This document shows, piece by piece, positions 1 to 10,843 of a stretch of DNA of 64,000 nt. The notes below the pieces were generated by a model, which saw only the letters and a program-made list of their open reading frames with translations, was not told the origin of the DNA and did not search any database. Both the position numbers and the translations under genes were made by a program. The DNA is from Diphasiastrum complanatum (Eukaryota; Streptophyta; Lycopodiopsida; Lycopodiales; Lycopodiaceae): assembly GCA_029204225.1 (NCBI GenBank), contig CM055092.1, positions 11,282,570 to 11,346,569 on the forward strand, in the 5' to 3' direction. Numbering within the stretch: the first letter of the stretch is position 1; the number at the start of each line of letters is the position of its first letter.

Positions 1-489
1 TCCTTTTCAAGGCTTGTTCCGGAACAGGCAATTATGCTGCAGAGGTTCTAGTCTATTTAAGGTTTCAGCTTGACATCTCTTCTCTCTCGGTCAATGATTC
101 ACTAATAATGTGCTTTGTTCTTGTGCTCCATTCAGTAAAGAAAATATCACCCCAAAGTCTCAAAAGAAGAGTTCTATTTTAATCTTAAAAATTGGATCCC
201 AAATACTTATTTCAAATTGTGATTCATGGGTTTCCTCGTGATGTAAGAGAAGATTCTCTTCACATCTGTTGACAGCATTGTCTTGTTCTGATCCTGTAGG
301 CCTAGACCAAGCGCTAATCCTGTTATCTTTTTTCTTCTCTGCTGTGCTTACCCTCATAGTTTGACGATAGTTTTAGAGAGAATCAGCAGATTTTCAGCAG
401 CTCATGCTCTTAAATCTTTCATTTCAAAAAAATATGTATCTAGGTACAGAAGTTTTATACTGATATCTGGACATTTGAACTGCATGCAG
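1..489. other. Intron or upstream part of the DEG7-like gene
   Basis: No exon can be supported here. The segment ends in the AG acceptor at 488-489 that precedes the first firm DEG7-like exon. A short open frame at 1-44 ends in an AG|GT-like border whose phase would fit the next exon, but its residues (LVPEQAIMLQR) match the family poorly. Confidence 0.4.
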
Positions 490-2328
490 ATGGTGTCATG
501 GAAGTCCAGCTCATCGATATGGTCTATATGCTTTGCAGTGGATCGTTGAAGTGAATGGGAAACCAACTCCTAATCTTCAAACGTTTGTAGATGTTACAAA
601 GGTTTGCATGCCTAAGCTTTTTCTCATCTATCCAGAAAACATGGTTTCAACAGTGTGAATGAAAATTAGCTGGTTAAATAATTCTGCTCTTAAAACATGG
701 AATTACTAATTGTTGTGAAAAAGAGACGTTTGAGTTTGTTATAACTTAAGCATTGCAACACCTCATGTGGCCATAAAGATCGACCGAAAACGATGGTCTG
801 ATTCCTTTGAACAACCTGTTCCAATTTCTTTCTTGGCAACATATAGAGATTTTGCCCATTCACCAACCCAGGTAATTTTGCCAGCCTAGAGAAAAGATTC
901 ACCTTTTCAATTTCTGAGTCCGAATATTATTGTCATTGATGAGCTTGCACAGAGTAAAAGGCTGTTTTTCAAGTCTGATCTGGCTTCAATTTTTTAATGT
1001 TCATTGTTTACAACAGCATTGATCGGTTGACCAAGGTTGATATCATGGAAGAGCTCTACAGAAAAAAAAAACTACTCGTGTCCCCTAATAATCAACTGTG
1101 GCTCTGCTAAAATTGGTCCTGTAACATGGTCGTGCCTCACTTGTTGAAAAAGACTTTTTTCTACTCTGTATTACAAAATGTTTTGTCTAAATTACTACAT
1201 ACTTTCATAGCCAAAGTTACCTTAAAGGTGACCTGGCCCCTGGGTGCACATGTGTACTTTTCTAAGATACTAGAGTAATGACCTAGCAACTTTTAGAAAT
1301 ATGATAAGCCTAAGGTACTGCTTGCTTGGGAGCACCAAGAGTGCTTAGCAAGTGCGAACAGTATATTAGTTGTAGTCATACCAAAACTCCATGTTGTTAA
1401 CCCATAGAATAGTTCCTGGCTACAGGTCGTCATGCAGGATTTGAATCCTGTCCAGAGCCATTGTACAAAAGCCTTGTAAGTAGAGGTAAATGTGTAGAGT
1501 GTACTTAAATGCTCTAGCAGCCATTATGGTGAGACAATTTTAAAAATATATAGTTACTCTAGCTATTGCAACATGTTCAACAAAAAAGTCATTGTGATGA
1601 AAGATCAAATGCACTTGCACGAGCACTGGAGACCATTTCATCATTCTTGTGTAAGATTCTCCAGCTGTGTAAAATCATGTGCTCTCTTTACTCATCTTTT
1701 TTTATTTGATATTTTGATCAGCATGCAACATTGAATGCACATATACATATTACAGATGCAATAATATGGGAGCAATATCCAGCTCAGGGCTTTACTTCTG
1801 TAGTCTTTCATGCTTTATTGTGGGTCCAAAATGAGACAAATTCACGTATTTCTTGCGTTTTAGTTCTATCTATGCATTGTATTGATTGTTGACCTCATGT
1901 TTCTCTTTGGTGCGCATTTAACTTTCTGAGCAGTTCTTTCTCATGTAGGTAGAGCCACTAAAGGGAGGAATTTTTAGTTTCAAGCTACCTAATGTGTCTG
2001 GACCTTTGTATTTGGACTATCCCAACTGGTGTATTTTACATGTAAATCTCTTAAATAGTTCTGCAACAAGGCTTTGTACTTTTTGCTTATAACAGCTGTC
2101 TGTTATCCATTGTATCTTGAAATGCGACTTTGATATGACTAGGATCTGGAGCACAGAGCATTTGCTCGAGTGAAGGTTGTTCATCTTAATGGAAAGCCGC
2201 GAGTGCTCACCTTAAAGCAAGATCTGCATTACTGGCCAACATGGGAGCTTCGTTTCGACCCTGAAACTGCGACCTGGCGTCGAAGAACAGTAAAAGAACA
2301 CACAACCCATGGTCTAAGCAGTGTGTAA
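490..2328 (+). CDS. DEG7: DEG7-like HtrA-family serine protease, last two exons
   Basis: Two exons, 490-601 and 2143-2328, are separated by a 1541-bp GT-AG intron and join in phase 0. The first reads RW-CHGSPAHRYGLYALQWIVEVNG and continues KPTPNLQTFVDVTK. The second reads DLEHRAFARVKVVHLNG, then KPRVLTLKQDLHYWPTWELR, then FDPETATWRR, and stops at TAA 2326-2328. This is the conserved C-terminal PDZ-like end of plant DEG7, a large multi-PDZ Deg/HtrA protease. In Arabidopsis DEG7 is a chloroplast stromal protein that takes part in photosystem II repair; that is family knowledge, not visible here. The trypsin-like domain and catalytic triad would lie left of the window. The C-terminus runs about 10 residues past the conserved end (EHTTHGLSSV). 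The frame has no break, so the gene looks functional. Confidence 0.85.
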
Positions 2329-2430
2329 ATATAATCAATTATTATAGCCTGATGGACCACTGACTAGTTATAGAGAATCATATCTTGTAAGAATTTATTA
2401 TTCAACATGTTTTCTTCATGGATCATTATC

Positions 2431-2436
2431 AATAAA
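2431..2436 (+). terminator. Candidate poly(A) signal AATAAA of the DEG7-like gene
   Basis: An AATAAA hexamer lies about 100 bp after the DEG7 stop codon, in AT-rich sequence. Its position suits a plant near-upstream poly(A) element. Confidence 0.4.
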
Positions 2437-2689
2437 ATTGCTTCTAATTTGTCGATTTACCCTTTCCAGTTGAATTTCTCTTTTGTGCTACCAACAAGCA
2501 GTTGTACACCTCTGACATTCTTGATGTGCATCCTCATTAATCACCATCATAAGAAAAATCCTTGATGGTTTTTCCTGTTCAAGGCGATGACAGAAACTAA
2601 AATCACTTTTGTGTATCAAAATTGTACTCGCCATTACATGTGTTTACAAGGAACAGGCTTGATTAAGATGATTACTTGTACTCACTTGC

Positions 2690-2816
2690 CATTATATTGG
2701 GCAATTCGATATACCCAACGGGGTTGGCTCAGCTGGTTAGCTTGGCATCAGGAGTTTCTTTGGTCCCAGGTTCGAGCCTCCCCTTGGAAGCCAAGAAGCA
2801 TTATATTGGGCAATTC
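2690..2816 (+). mobile_element. Short tRNA-derived SINE-like insertion with 18-bp target duplication
   Basis: A 91-bp body (2708-2798) is flanked by perfect 18-bp direct repeats at 2690-2707 and 2799-2816 (CATTATATTGGGCAATTC). The body holds a pol III A box (TGGCTCAGCTGG from 2725) and B box (GGTTCGAGCC, 2769-2778) about 44 bp apart, as in a tRNA. The cloverleaf arms do not pair well, so it is not a working tRNA gene. Target duplication plus internal pol III promoter is the signature of LINE-mobilised SINEs. No A-rich or simple-repeat tail is obvious. Confidence 0.65.
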
Positions 2817-2828
2817 TGAATAGTTTCT

Positions 2829-3770
2829 CCTACTCACACTAATGATAGAAAATGTATTTACGAACATGCTTGATTATGATGAATTCTCAAGTAGAGTTTA
2901 TCACTTTTATGCGATATGGTCAATGTTACATGTCTTATACAAGGTTTTCCAGCTAGATCTAGGAACCATGAACCTAAGAGATCTAAGTACACAAAGTGGC
3001 AGGTGTTCTTTCCCTTCAATATAGATGTTAACTGATTTCCATCATGACTATTAGTACGTTGCTGAATATGCACTTAATGCTTCTCTTTGTGTTTAGGATA
3101 TTTCGCTGATGTAGGTATAGATTTAAATCAGCTAAATATGGGTGCTTGAAAATCAATCTAATCAATATTATTATTATTTACAGTTTGGCCAATACAATGC
3201 ATATTATAGTTAAGATCTACAGAATACAAAGAGTAACTAAGTGCAAAGTAACACAGAAACGTGGACTGGAAAACATCTTCGATAATGATGTCAGCTGGTT
3301 TCCAGCATGTCCGTTAATATATAGTGGAAGATCCACTTTATAGTAGCAATAATGAGGCTTACAAGCCTATTTGCCATATGGTCCATGAGTTAGGGTGGGT
3401 AGTCGAGTGATGACATAACAAATCATGTTTGAGTAGAGGCCATAAATGCCCAATGCATTAAATAAATGTTTCATACACACACACACACACACACACACAT
3501 CTCAAAAATTTGTTTTGACATTTTGGGGTTGAAACGCACAGTACAGTACATTCCAAAACATACTGCCCCAAATTGTGCAATAAAATATTAATAAGAAATA
3601 GTTAAAAAAGCTAGCAGGGGCTTGGTTTTGAACCAACTCATTTTGGCGACTATTAGGGACTTTACCTAGCAAAAAACATGAGCCAAGTGGGGAACCTGTC
3701 CGCTAATCTGATTTTTGTATAGTAATTTGTGGGTTTTTCTTGTATCGAGTTGCATATTACAAACGTAAGC
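2829..3770. other. Intergenic sequence, no gene seen
   Basis: AT-rich sequence with short, non-conserved open frames on both strands. The only clear structure is the AC microsatellite near 3.48 kb. Confidence 0.5.
3475..3499. repeat. (AC)n microsatellite
   Basis: About 12 uninterrupted AC units. Confidence 0.95.
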
Positions 3771-4049
3771 CTATTTATGTGTTATGGTTTTTGTATACTT
3801 GGTTTTTTTTTCTTCTTTGGGCATAGAATCGGTTGTAGGCATTAGATTTAGTGCATAATCATATGCCGCTGTAAAAACTGACTTGATAGGTCCATCATAG
3901 GTAGATAAGGTTAAAAAATACTCCCTCTTACTTGTCATGTGTGAGCTAGCCCCACTATCTATCCACCAAGGGTCTTCACCTCTTATGCTCAAGCAAAATT
4001 TGAACACAATCTTGACTAGAATTGCATTCACTTGATGAGCACTTATCAA
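3771..4049 (-). pseudogene. Copia protease fragment
   Basis: On the minus strand the frame contains DPWWIDSGASSHMTSKREYF, the DSGAS-type aspartic protease active site of copia Pol, followed by TYDGPIKSVFTA. It then runs into unrelated sequence. The same motif occurs at 8853-8910 on the + strand. Confidence 0.75.
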
Positions 4050-4442
4050 AGTCTTTGGGCTGACCCCAAAATTGAATTTCTAAGATCTCAATAAGTCTAA
4101 GAACGACCTATTACAATACCAAAGATAAGAATCTACCTTCCTTTTGATTGATTGAAAACTATTCCTTGTGATAGACTCCACAAATCGAGTAGTATCAATA
4201 TGAGGAAAGTGCAAAATACTTGTTATTTTGATCCAATCGATAAGAGATGACCACAACTCGGATTTTGAAGCTAAAAAGCCTGTAAATCAAAAACCATTAG
4301 ATCCCACTTCACTCAAATTGATCAAGGATTGAAGGTACTACTCATAGATTATGTCCAGATAGCAATCAATGCTTGAATTGCATCAAATTCTATGATTCTA
4401 GCATGTAAATAAAGCTCATTTCTCGGAATGGCTTTGATACCA

Positions 4443-5121
4443 TGATAAAAATGCAAAAAAATAAACCCATTTGATCCTAGAAATGATGGAGAAAGCACCT
4501 ACTTAAGATCCAAACAAAAACTAGAAGCTAGATTACTAATCAATGCATTGATTCCTAGCTTATCTTGGCTTGAACTCTATGAATTAGCTCCAAAACTCTT
4601 CACACGTGTGAATGTACGGCCTGCTGCTGCCTTTGTATTGTACCTACAACTCCAATCTCATTCAATGATCATAAAAAATCATATGCCAATAGCATTCATC
4701 AATCAAATCATAGACTCAAACTAGTCAAGAAGGAAAATCTTGATTTTTCTCATTATTGGATGGAAATCTCATCACATATTTATACATGTAGAGCTCGGAT
4801 ATGAGCATATTAGGGCTTCTATGTATTCATCATAACCTAACCCTAACATCTAGCTTAAATATCTACTTGATCCACCCTATTTAGGGTCAATACCTTGAAG
4901 TCCAGAAACAATGAGAAAAATGCTATTTTTAGCTCCTACTTTTTCTCTACCCTATCTATGCACTCTTTGGACATATCCCAAAGGTACCATTCCAAAGCTA
5001 GGTTAATGATTTGACTTAGAATAAAGTATCCTATGCTTTTTTCACGTGTGACATCCCACAACATGGCCTCAAAGTCATTTGCAAGTGGTAATTGTGCAAA
5101 CTAGCTTGTGTAAATTCAACA
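4443..5121 (-). repeat. 5' LTR of copia family A
   Basis: About 679 bp, beginning TGTTGAATTTACAC and ending TTTTTATCA on the minus strand. It is nearly collinear with the + strand LTR at 12113-12794. The adjoining TGGTATCA primer-binding site fixes its inner end. Confidence 0.8.
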
Positions 5122-5250
5122 CTTAATACCTCGATTTTAAACAGTTCACATTAAGGTAGAGTGATAAAATTCATTCTTTTTTTATTAAAATTCTTCAAAG
5201 GTTGTTCTTTCAGAGAAGTCATTCTTCTTCTTCTTCTTTTTCTTCTTCTG

Positions 5251-5252
<2 letters not shown>

Positions 5253-5318
<66 letters not shown>
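5253..5318. repeat. (CT)n microsatellite
   Basis: About 33 CT units, preceded by an imperfect TTC-rich tract. Confidence 0.95.
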
Positions 5319-5320
<2 letters not shown>

Positions 5321-5635
5321 AGAACTAAAGGTCCTATATCAATACCCCCCTCGTAAACCTGTACTATATTGTTTCAAAAAAAGTTTCCTTCCAAGAAGCC
5401 TCACTGCATAACACTATATATTATGCAGTTTCAACTAGTGTTCCTTTCAACATCTTGTGAAGAAGAGTTCATTATCTCTCTCTTCCGGTGAATGCACCCT
5501 ACTACTCTTCCATCCTTCGGAAGCCATCATATGGTAAGAGGTTTATCTTATTCCTTTGCAAGGCTATCAACTTTTTTTGCTTTAAGCAATTGGATTTAAT
5601 TGCTATTTTCTATGACATGCTTGCACATTGCTCCT

Positions 5636-5970
5636 CACACTAAGGCAAAATTTCTGTTAAGAAATGATGAGGATAGATCGTTGACCAGCGATGGACCACC
5701 ATCACTTTTTCACCTCAAAAAATGGTTTTTTTTGCCTCACGGGCAACAATGGACAAGTCTATATCTGTTCCATTGTAGTTAATGGTTTTTTATGCCTTCC
5801 TGACAATAATGGACCACAACAAGTTTCTGATATATGTTGATTGCCTACCAGACAGCGATGCTAACTAAAAAACCTTTTGCCTTTTGATACTTATGATGGA
5901 TAGCAATGGTGTTTTAAACAAATAGTGATGGTTGCTGTCCCCAGCGATGGTGGACAACAGGCTCACACAC
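5636..5970 (+). mobile_element. Possible CACTA-like DNA transposon end
   Basis: CACTAAGGCAAAA begins near 5636 and is followed by about seven degenerate copies of a CAGCGATGG-type motif (near 5689, 5747, 5806, 5854, 5901, 5926 and 5942). Subterminal arrays of short motifs next to a CACTA terminus are typical of En/Spm elements. I found no matching opposite end and no transposase. Confidence 0.3.
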
Positions 5971-6189
5971 CACTTTTTTTATGAACAAAACTTTGAAATG
6001 GATAACAACTGATGCTCAGCTATGACAATTGTCTTCCCCACTGTACTAACTCGTGCAATTTTGTGTTGTGGAATGGTGGCAAGTATCAACTGGACGTCTT
6101 GAAAGTGGTTATGCTTTTCAGCTAATATGAATAAAGGCATCAAAAGGTTTCAGTCTTGCTTTGTCAAGAGGAACTATGTGAAATTTTGT

Positions 6190-6191
<2 letters not shown>

Positions 6192-6286
<95 letters not shown>
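6192..6286. repeat. (CT)n microsatellite
   Basis: About 47 uninterrupted CT units, the longest simple repeat in the window. Confidence 0.95.
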
Positions 6287-6288
<2 letters not shown>

Positions 6289-6320
6289 CATAGGAGTAGA
6301 CCGCTTATCAATAAGCTATC

Positions 6321-6361
6321 ACGCGCACACGCGCGCACGCGCGCGCACACACACACACACA
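6321..6361. repeat. Alternating (CG/CA)n tract
   Basis: A purine-pyrimidine alternating stretch of ACGCGCAC-type units ending in (AC)n, 35 bp after the CT array. Such tracts can adopt Z-DNA. Confidence 0.85.
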
Positions 6362-7187
6362 GATCATAATTGGCTATTTAGGAATGGAACACATTCCAAA
6401 ACCCCATTCTTAAATGAGCCATGCAAAGAAAAAGTTTCTAGTACATGCTAAATTTTATACTTCAAATTTTGAGTTTCTTAAACTTTTTCTAGGAAGTTTA
6501 GGGCTTTCAAAGAGATACTCAAAAATCATGAAACCTTAATAATGAGCCACTAAAAAATCAATCAACAAAATAACTCTGGAATAAATTCACAAAAGCCATG
6601 AGAACATTGGAATGAGTAGCAATTTTTTATCTAATGTTTGAGAAATGAGAAGGCCATAAATTTTCATCTCACCGTGTCATCTAAACTCAAGGCAATAATT
6701 TGATAAGCTCAAGAGATCGTTTCACTTTTATGCACCCGACATTTTATTTATCAAAAGGAAACACGTTATTCTTTTAAAATAACTTACAAATACACCTTTC
6801 CTTCGAACTTCAAAAGCAAATATAGTGACATGCAAGAAAAACACCAGAAAGTAGGAAACGTTTGCCAAGCTTAAATGTAGTCTGGTTTAAGTCACCACAT
6901 CCCTTTCATATTACACAAAAGAATATCTAACAAAATGGAAAGAACCAAGAATATTGTCAGCACTATAGGAACCAAAAGTTGAAGACATAAGCATAAAAGC
7001 CCCATAACCAAAATAGGAATTTCGAATGAGCCATAGATGTCAATAATCCACCCATAAAATAATCCATTTGCTGTACACCTGGTATATGAGAAAAAAGTGC
7101 ATATGAGAAAAAAGTGCATGTTTGGTCAGATAGTATTAATCCTAAGGGGAGTTACATATTGTTGCATGCATGTGGAAAAAAATAAAC

Positions 7188-8238
7188 GTCAAAGGTAGAA
7201 GGCATAGGATCCATACTTTTATGCTTGGGATCTTCAAGGAAGATCAATATTGATGGAGTACTTCACATTCCTAGTACCACTAAGAACTTGCTTAGTGTAG
7301 GACAATTGGTTTTGACAATGGTTTGATTGTCAAAACCAATTGTCCTACACTAAGAAGGATGGCAAGATCATTGCTAGAGGCATAATATTTGGAAGATTAT
7401 TCAAGCTAGATGCCTATGTGGATGCTAATATCATGATGCTAGCTGAGGAGACCAAAATATCCAACCATAGTCTTTGGCACAAAAGACTTGGTCACATCAA
7501 CTCAAAATCCATGGAGGTCATGTGCAAGGAGGAGCTTGTCTTAGGACTTCCAAGATTCTTGGCAAAAGAAGAGAAAGTCATGTGCTCTCTCAAAAGCACA
7601 TAAGAAGCCCTTCTCAAGTTCAATCACAAAGACAACTCATCAACTTGAGTTGGTCCACTCGGATGTACACTTTGCAAGTACAATGTCCAATGGAGGTGCC
7701 ACCATGTTTGTTACATTCATAGATGATTACTCAAGGTTTTGTTGGATATTCTTACTTTCATCTAAAGCACAAGTATTTGAAAGCTTTCTTAAGTTCAAAG
7801 CATATGTTGAGAAGCATCTTGATCACAAGATCAAAACTTTTAGAAGTGATAATGGTGGAGAATATATCTCCAATGTATTTAAAGGTTTTTGTGATCAAGA
7901 AGAGATTAAAAAAGAATTATCTTGTCCCTACACCCCTCAACAAAATGGGGTAGCCAAGGGGAGGAATAGGACATTGAGTGAATGTTCTAAAGCCTTAAGG
8001 ATTGATGCATGTTTACCAAAATCTTTTTGGGGGAGAAGCTCTCACTTGTGCTAACCATTTGATGAATAGAGTTCCAAGTAGCTCTATTGAAGGCAAAACA
8101 CCCTTTGAAGTCTTGTATGGGAGGAAGCCAAATCTCAAAGACTTAAAGGTATTTGGATGCATTTGCTATGTGCATACACCTTTGGAGAAAAGGACCAAGG
8201 AAGATCCATCATCAATCAAAGGTATTATGCTCGGGTAT
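7188..8238 (+). pseudogene. Copia copy A: protease tail, GAG-pre-integrase and integrase
   Basis: It opens with VEGIGSILLCLGSSRKINID-like sequence, passes the foldback, then gives LWHKRLGHINSKSMEVMC (GAG-pre-integrase zinc region). The CEACA step is lost by a frameshift near 7580. The integrase core then reads VHSDVHFASTMSNGGATMF, FIDDYSRFCWIF, FRSDNGGEYIS and YTPQQNGVAKGRNR, so the two catalytic Asp positions are visible. An extra G near 8030 shifts frame just after PKSFWG. It stops abruptly in IKGIMLGY at the junction with gag. Confidence 0.8.
7291..7354. repeat. Perfect 28-bp inverted repeat (foldback)
   Basis: Arms 7291-7318 and 7327-7354 are exact reverse complements separated by 8 bp. 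The left arm is normal copia sequence (it recurs at 9068-9085 within TKNLLSVGQL); the right arm is its inverted copy and replaces the expected coding sequence. Confidence 0.95.
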
Positions 8239-8257
8239 ACTTCAAGGTTGCTATCCT

Positions 8258-8791
8258 TGAAGTATTAAATCCTTCAATGTTTTCAAGCTAAAGGAGAGAG
8301 TGGACATTCATATGTGTTGAGAGTTAAGGACTTAAACAAGGAGCTTGCTTACATAGGAGATTCCATAATGGAAAGTGAACTTGTTCAACTAATCTTGAAT
8401 GGTTTGAGTGTGAATTTTGCTAGCCTATTGCAAGGCTATGCAATTATGGGCAAGTTGCCCTCACTTGAAGATCTCCAAGGAGTCCTCATGGCCAAGGAGA
8501 GTAGGAGAACTCACATCAAGTCAAGGATGAAGAAGCTCTCCCTCAATGATGGAGATGACAAGGCCCTTTTCACCAAGAGCAAGAGAAAATCCAAAGGCAA
8601 GGGTGCCACATTCAAGAACAATCAAGTCGAAGGTGAAGATCAAGAAGGATCTTCAAGTCCAAGCTTGAGCAAGCCAAAGAAGGATAAGTCAAAGATCAAA
8701 TGCTATTTTTGTGGCAAGATGGGACACTATGCCTCGGAGTGCTGCAAGCAGAAGCAATCTCAAAGTCGAGAAAACCTAGGCCAAGAGGAAT
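8258..8791 (+). pseudogene. Copia copy B gag, 5'-truncated
   Basis: The frame starts inside gag at QCFQAKGESGHSYVLRVKDL and continues NKELAYIGDSIMESELVQLI, a UBN2-type gag. It ends in a Lys-rich tail with an intact zinc knuckle CYFCGKMGHYASEC (CX2CX4HX4C, 8701-8742) and stops at TAG 8789-8791. The N-terminal half is absent because of the fusion to copy A. Confidence 0.8.
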
Positions 8792-8819
8792 AGGAGAGCT
8801 CTCATGAAGATTCACTCAT

Positions 8820-9190
8820 GATGTCAAGTCAAGCATAAGAGGAGTAGACCCTTGGTGGATAGATAGTGGGGCTAGCTCCCACATGACAAGTAAGAGGGAG
8901 TATTTCTCAAACTTATCTACCTATGATGGACCTATCAAGTCAATTTTTACAGCAAATGATTATGCTTGTAAGGTAGAAGGCATAAGATCCATACCTTTAT
9001 GTTTGGGATCTTCAAGGAAGATCAAGATTGATGGAGTACTTTACATACCTAGTATCACTAAGAACTTGCTTAGTGTAGGACAATTGCTTGACAATGGTTT
9101 GATTGTGGAGTTCACCACAAATGCATGTAAGATTATTCAAATAGATGCAATCATTGCTAGATGCTAAGCTTTGGAAGATTATTCAAATAG
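8820..9190 (+). pseudogene. Copia copy B protease
   Basis: GVDPWWIDSGASSHMTSKRE places the catalytic Asp codon at 8862-8864. It continues TYDGPIKSIFTANDYACKVEG and IPSITKNLLSVGQLLDNGL. Between 9130 and 9200 a short segment (ATAGATGC...) is duplicated and the frame is disturbed. Confidence 0.8.
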
Positions 9191-9714
9191 ATGCCTATGT
9201 GGATGCTAAGCTTGGTCACATCAACTCAAAGTCCATGGAGGTCATGTGCAAGAAGGAGCTTGCCTTAGGACTTCCAAGATACTTGGCAAAAGAGGAGAAA
9301 GTATGTGAAGCATGTGCTCTCTCAAAAGCACATAAGAAGCCCTTCTCAAGTTCAATCACAAAGACAACTCATCAACTTGAGTTGATCCAGTTGGATGTAC
9401 ACTTTGCAAGTACAATGTCCAATGGAGGTGCCACCATGTTTGTTACATTCATAGATGATTACTCAAGGTTTTGTTGGGTATTCTTACTTTCATCTAAAGC
9501 ACAAGTATTTGAAAGCTTTCTTAAGTTCAAAGCATTTGTTGAGAAGCATTTTGATCACAAGATCAAAACTTTTAGAAGTGATAATAGTGGAGAATATATC
9601 TCCAATGCTTTTAAATATTTTTGTGATCAAGAAGGGATTAAAAAAGAATTATCTTGTCCCTACACCTCTCAACAAAATGGGGTAGCCGAGAGGAGGAATA
9701 GGACAATTGTGTGA
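9191..9714 (+). pseudogene. Copia copy B integrase core
   Basis: GHINSKSMEVMCKKELALGL, then CEACALSKAHKKPFSS, FIDDYSRFCWVFLL, FRSDNSGEYIS and YTSQQNGVAERRNR. One G of the usual DNGGEY is Ser here. An inserted A near 9704 shifts the frame at RNRT, and translation ends at a TGA. Confidence 0.8.
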
Positions 9715-10843
9715 ATGTTCTAAAGCCTTAAGGATTGATGCATGTTTACCAAAAGCTTTTTGGGGAGAAGCCCTCACTTGTGCTAACCATTTGATGAATA
9801 GAGTTCCATGTAGCTCTATTGAAAGCAAAACACCCTTTGAAGTCTTGTATGGGAGGAAGCCAAATCTAAAGGACTTCAAGGTGTTTGGATGCATTCTCTA
9901 TGTGCATACACCTTTGGAGAAAAGGACCAAGGAAGATCCATCATCAATCAAAGGTACTATGCTCGGGTATAGCAAAGCAAGCAAGGGATATAAGATATAC
10001 ATTCCATCTTCAAAAAAGTTTGTGGTTTCTAGAGATATCATTTTTTATGAGGATAATATGCATAAACTTGTTGATGGCTCAATCAAATCACCTATCAAGA
10101 GGGAGGTGGCCGAGGATCAAGATGTCATAGATCTTGAGGAGGATCTAGAGCCAAGTAAACCAATCACTCCAAGAAGATCATCAAGGGTAAGAATGGAGCC
10201 ATTGAGGCTCACATACCAAGACAAGGAGAAGCAAGCCGAGGGTAATCCATCTTCATCCTTTGCACTCATTTCAAGTTTTAAAAAACCTTTATGTGTAGAA
10301 GATGCATTGAGTTCAAAGGAATGGTTTCAAGCTATGATAGATGAATATAATGCTTTGATGGAGAATGGCACATGGATCCTTGTTGATAGATCTCTTAAAA
10401 ATGTGATTGGATGTAAGTGGGTTTTCAAGCTAAAACTCAATATGGATGGAAGTGTAAGCAATCACAAGGCAAGGTTAGTTGCCAAAGGATATGCTCAAGC
10501 AAAGGGCATAGATTTTGAAGAAACCTTTGCACCCGTGGCCAAGATGGTCACAATAAGGTTACTTCTTGCACTTGCTTCACATTTTGGTTGGATGCTCTTT
10601 CAAATGGATGTTTCTAATGCATTCTTAAATGGTTATTTGGAAGAAGACATCTTCATGGAGCAGCCCCATAGCTTCATCAAGCTCATGATGGAAGGTAATG
10701 TATGTCATCTTCAAAGGAGCTTATATGGTTTGAAGCAAGCATCAAGGTCTTGGAATTCAAGACTTCATGATTTATTAGTTTCTATTGGATTCACTCAAAG
10801 TGAATATGATCCAACTTTGTACATAATGTATGATGTAAATGAT
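9715..10843 (+). pseudogene. Copia copy B: integrase C-terminus, linker and first part of reverse transcriptase
   Basis: A long open stretch reads ECSKALRIDACLPKAFWGEA, FEVLYGRKPNLKDFKVFGC, then a linker (PRRSSRVRMEPLRLTYQ) and RVT_2: WILVDRSLKNVIGCKWVFKL, KARLVAKGYAQAKGIDFEET, FAPVAKMVTIRLLLALA, LFQMDVSNAFLNGYLEEDIF and SLYGLKQASRSWNSRLHDLL. It breaks at YIMYDVND, before the catalytic YVDD, where a different copia RT segment begins. Confidence 0.85.

Larger units (their letters stand above)
3771..5121 (-). mobile_element. Truncated Ty1/copia element (family A), minus strand
   Basis: Read on the minus strand this holds a 5' LTR (5121-4443), a primer-binding site TGGTATCAAAGC at 4442-4431 matching initiator-Met tRNA, an untranslated leader, and then a protease fragment (4049-3771). 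The gag gene that should lie between leader and protease is missing, and everything after the protease is lost. The LTR and protease match the + strand family-A element at 7.2-12.8 kb closely, so the two are members of one family in opposite orientation. Confidence 0.8.
5122..7187. other. Intergenic repeat-rich sequence
   Basis: No host gene seen. It holds two long (CT)n arrays, an alternating CA/CG tract, a possible DNA-transposon end with GCGATGG motifs (5636-5970), and a short stretch near 6055-6120 that reads [17 protein letters not shown] on the + strand. That stretch is shared with a copia GAG-pre-integrase remnant near 22.65 kb. Confidence 0.5.

Noticed and set aside
1-44. Possible further DEG7 exon reading LVPEQAIMLQR before an AG|GT border
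   Set aside because: The phase would fit the next exon, but the residues do not match the GHGVYVAR-type sequence I would expect from DEG7.
690-902. Minus-strand 70-codon frame inside the DEG7 intron
   Set aside because: No recognisable domain and no splice or start context; lies in an intron on the other strand.
2718-2792. Functional tRNA gene
   Set aside because: A and B boxes are present, but acceptor, anticodon and T stems do not pair, and target duplications show a retroposed copy.
6127-6369. Leu-Ser and Arg-Glu repeat proteins across the CT array
   Set aside because: Pure translation of a dinucleotide microsatellite. The same applies near 18.1 and 31.65 kb.
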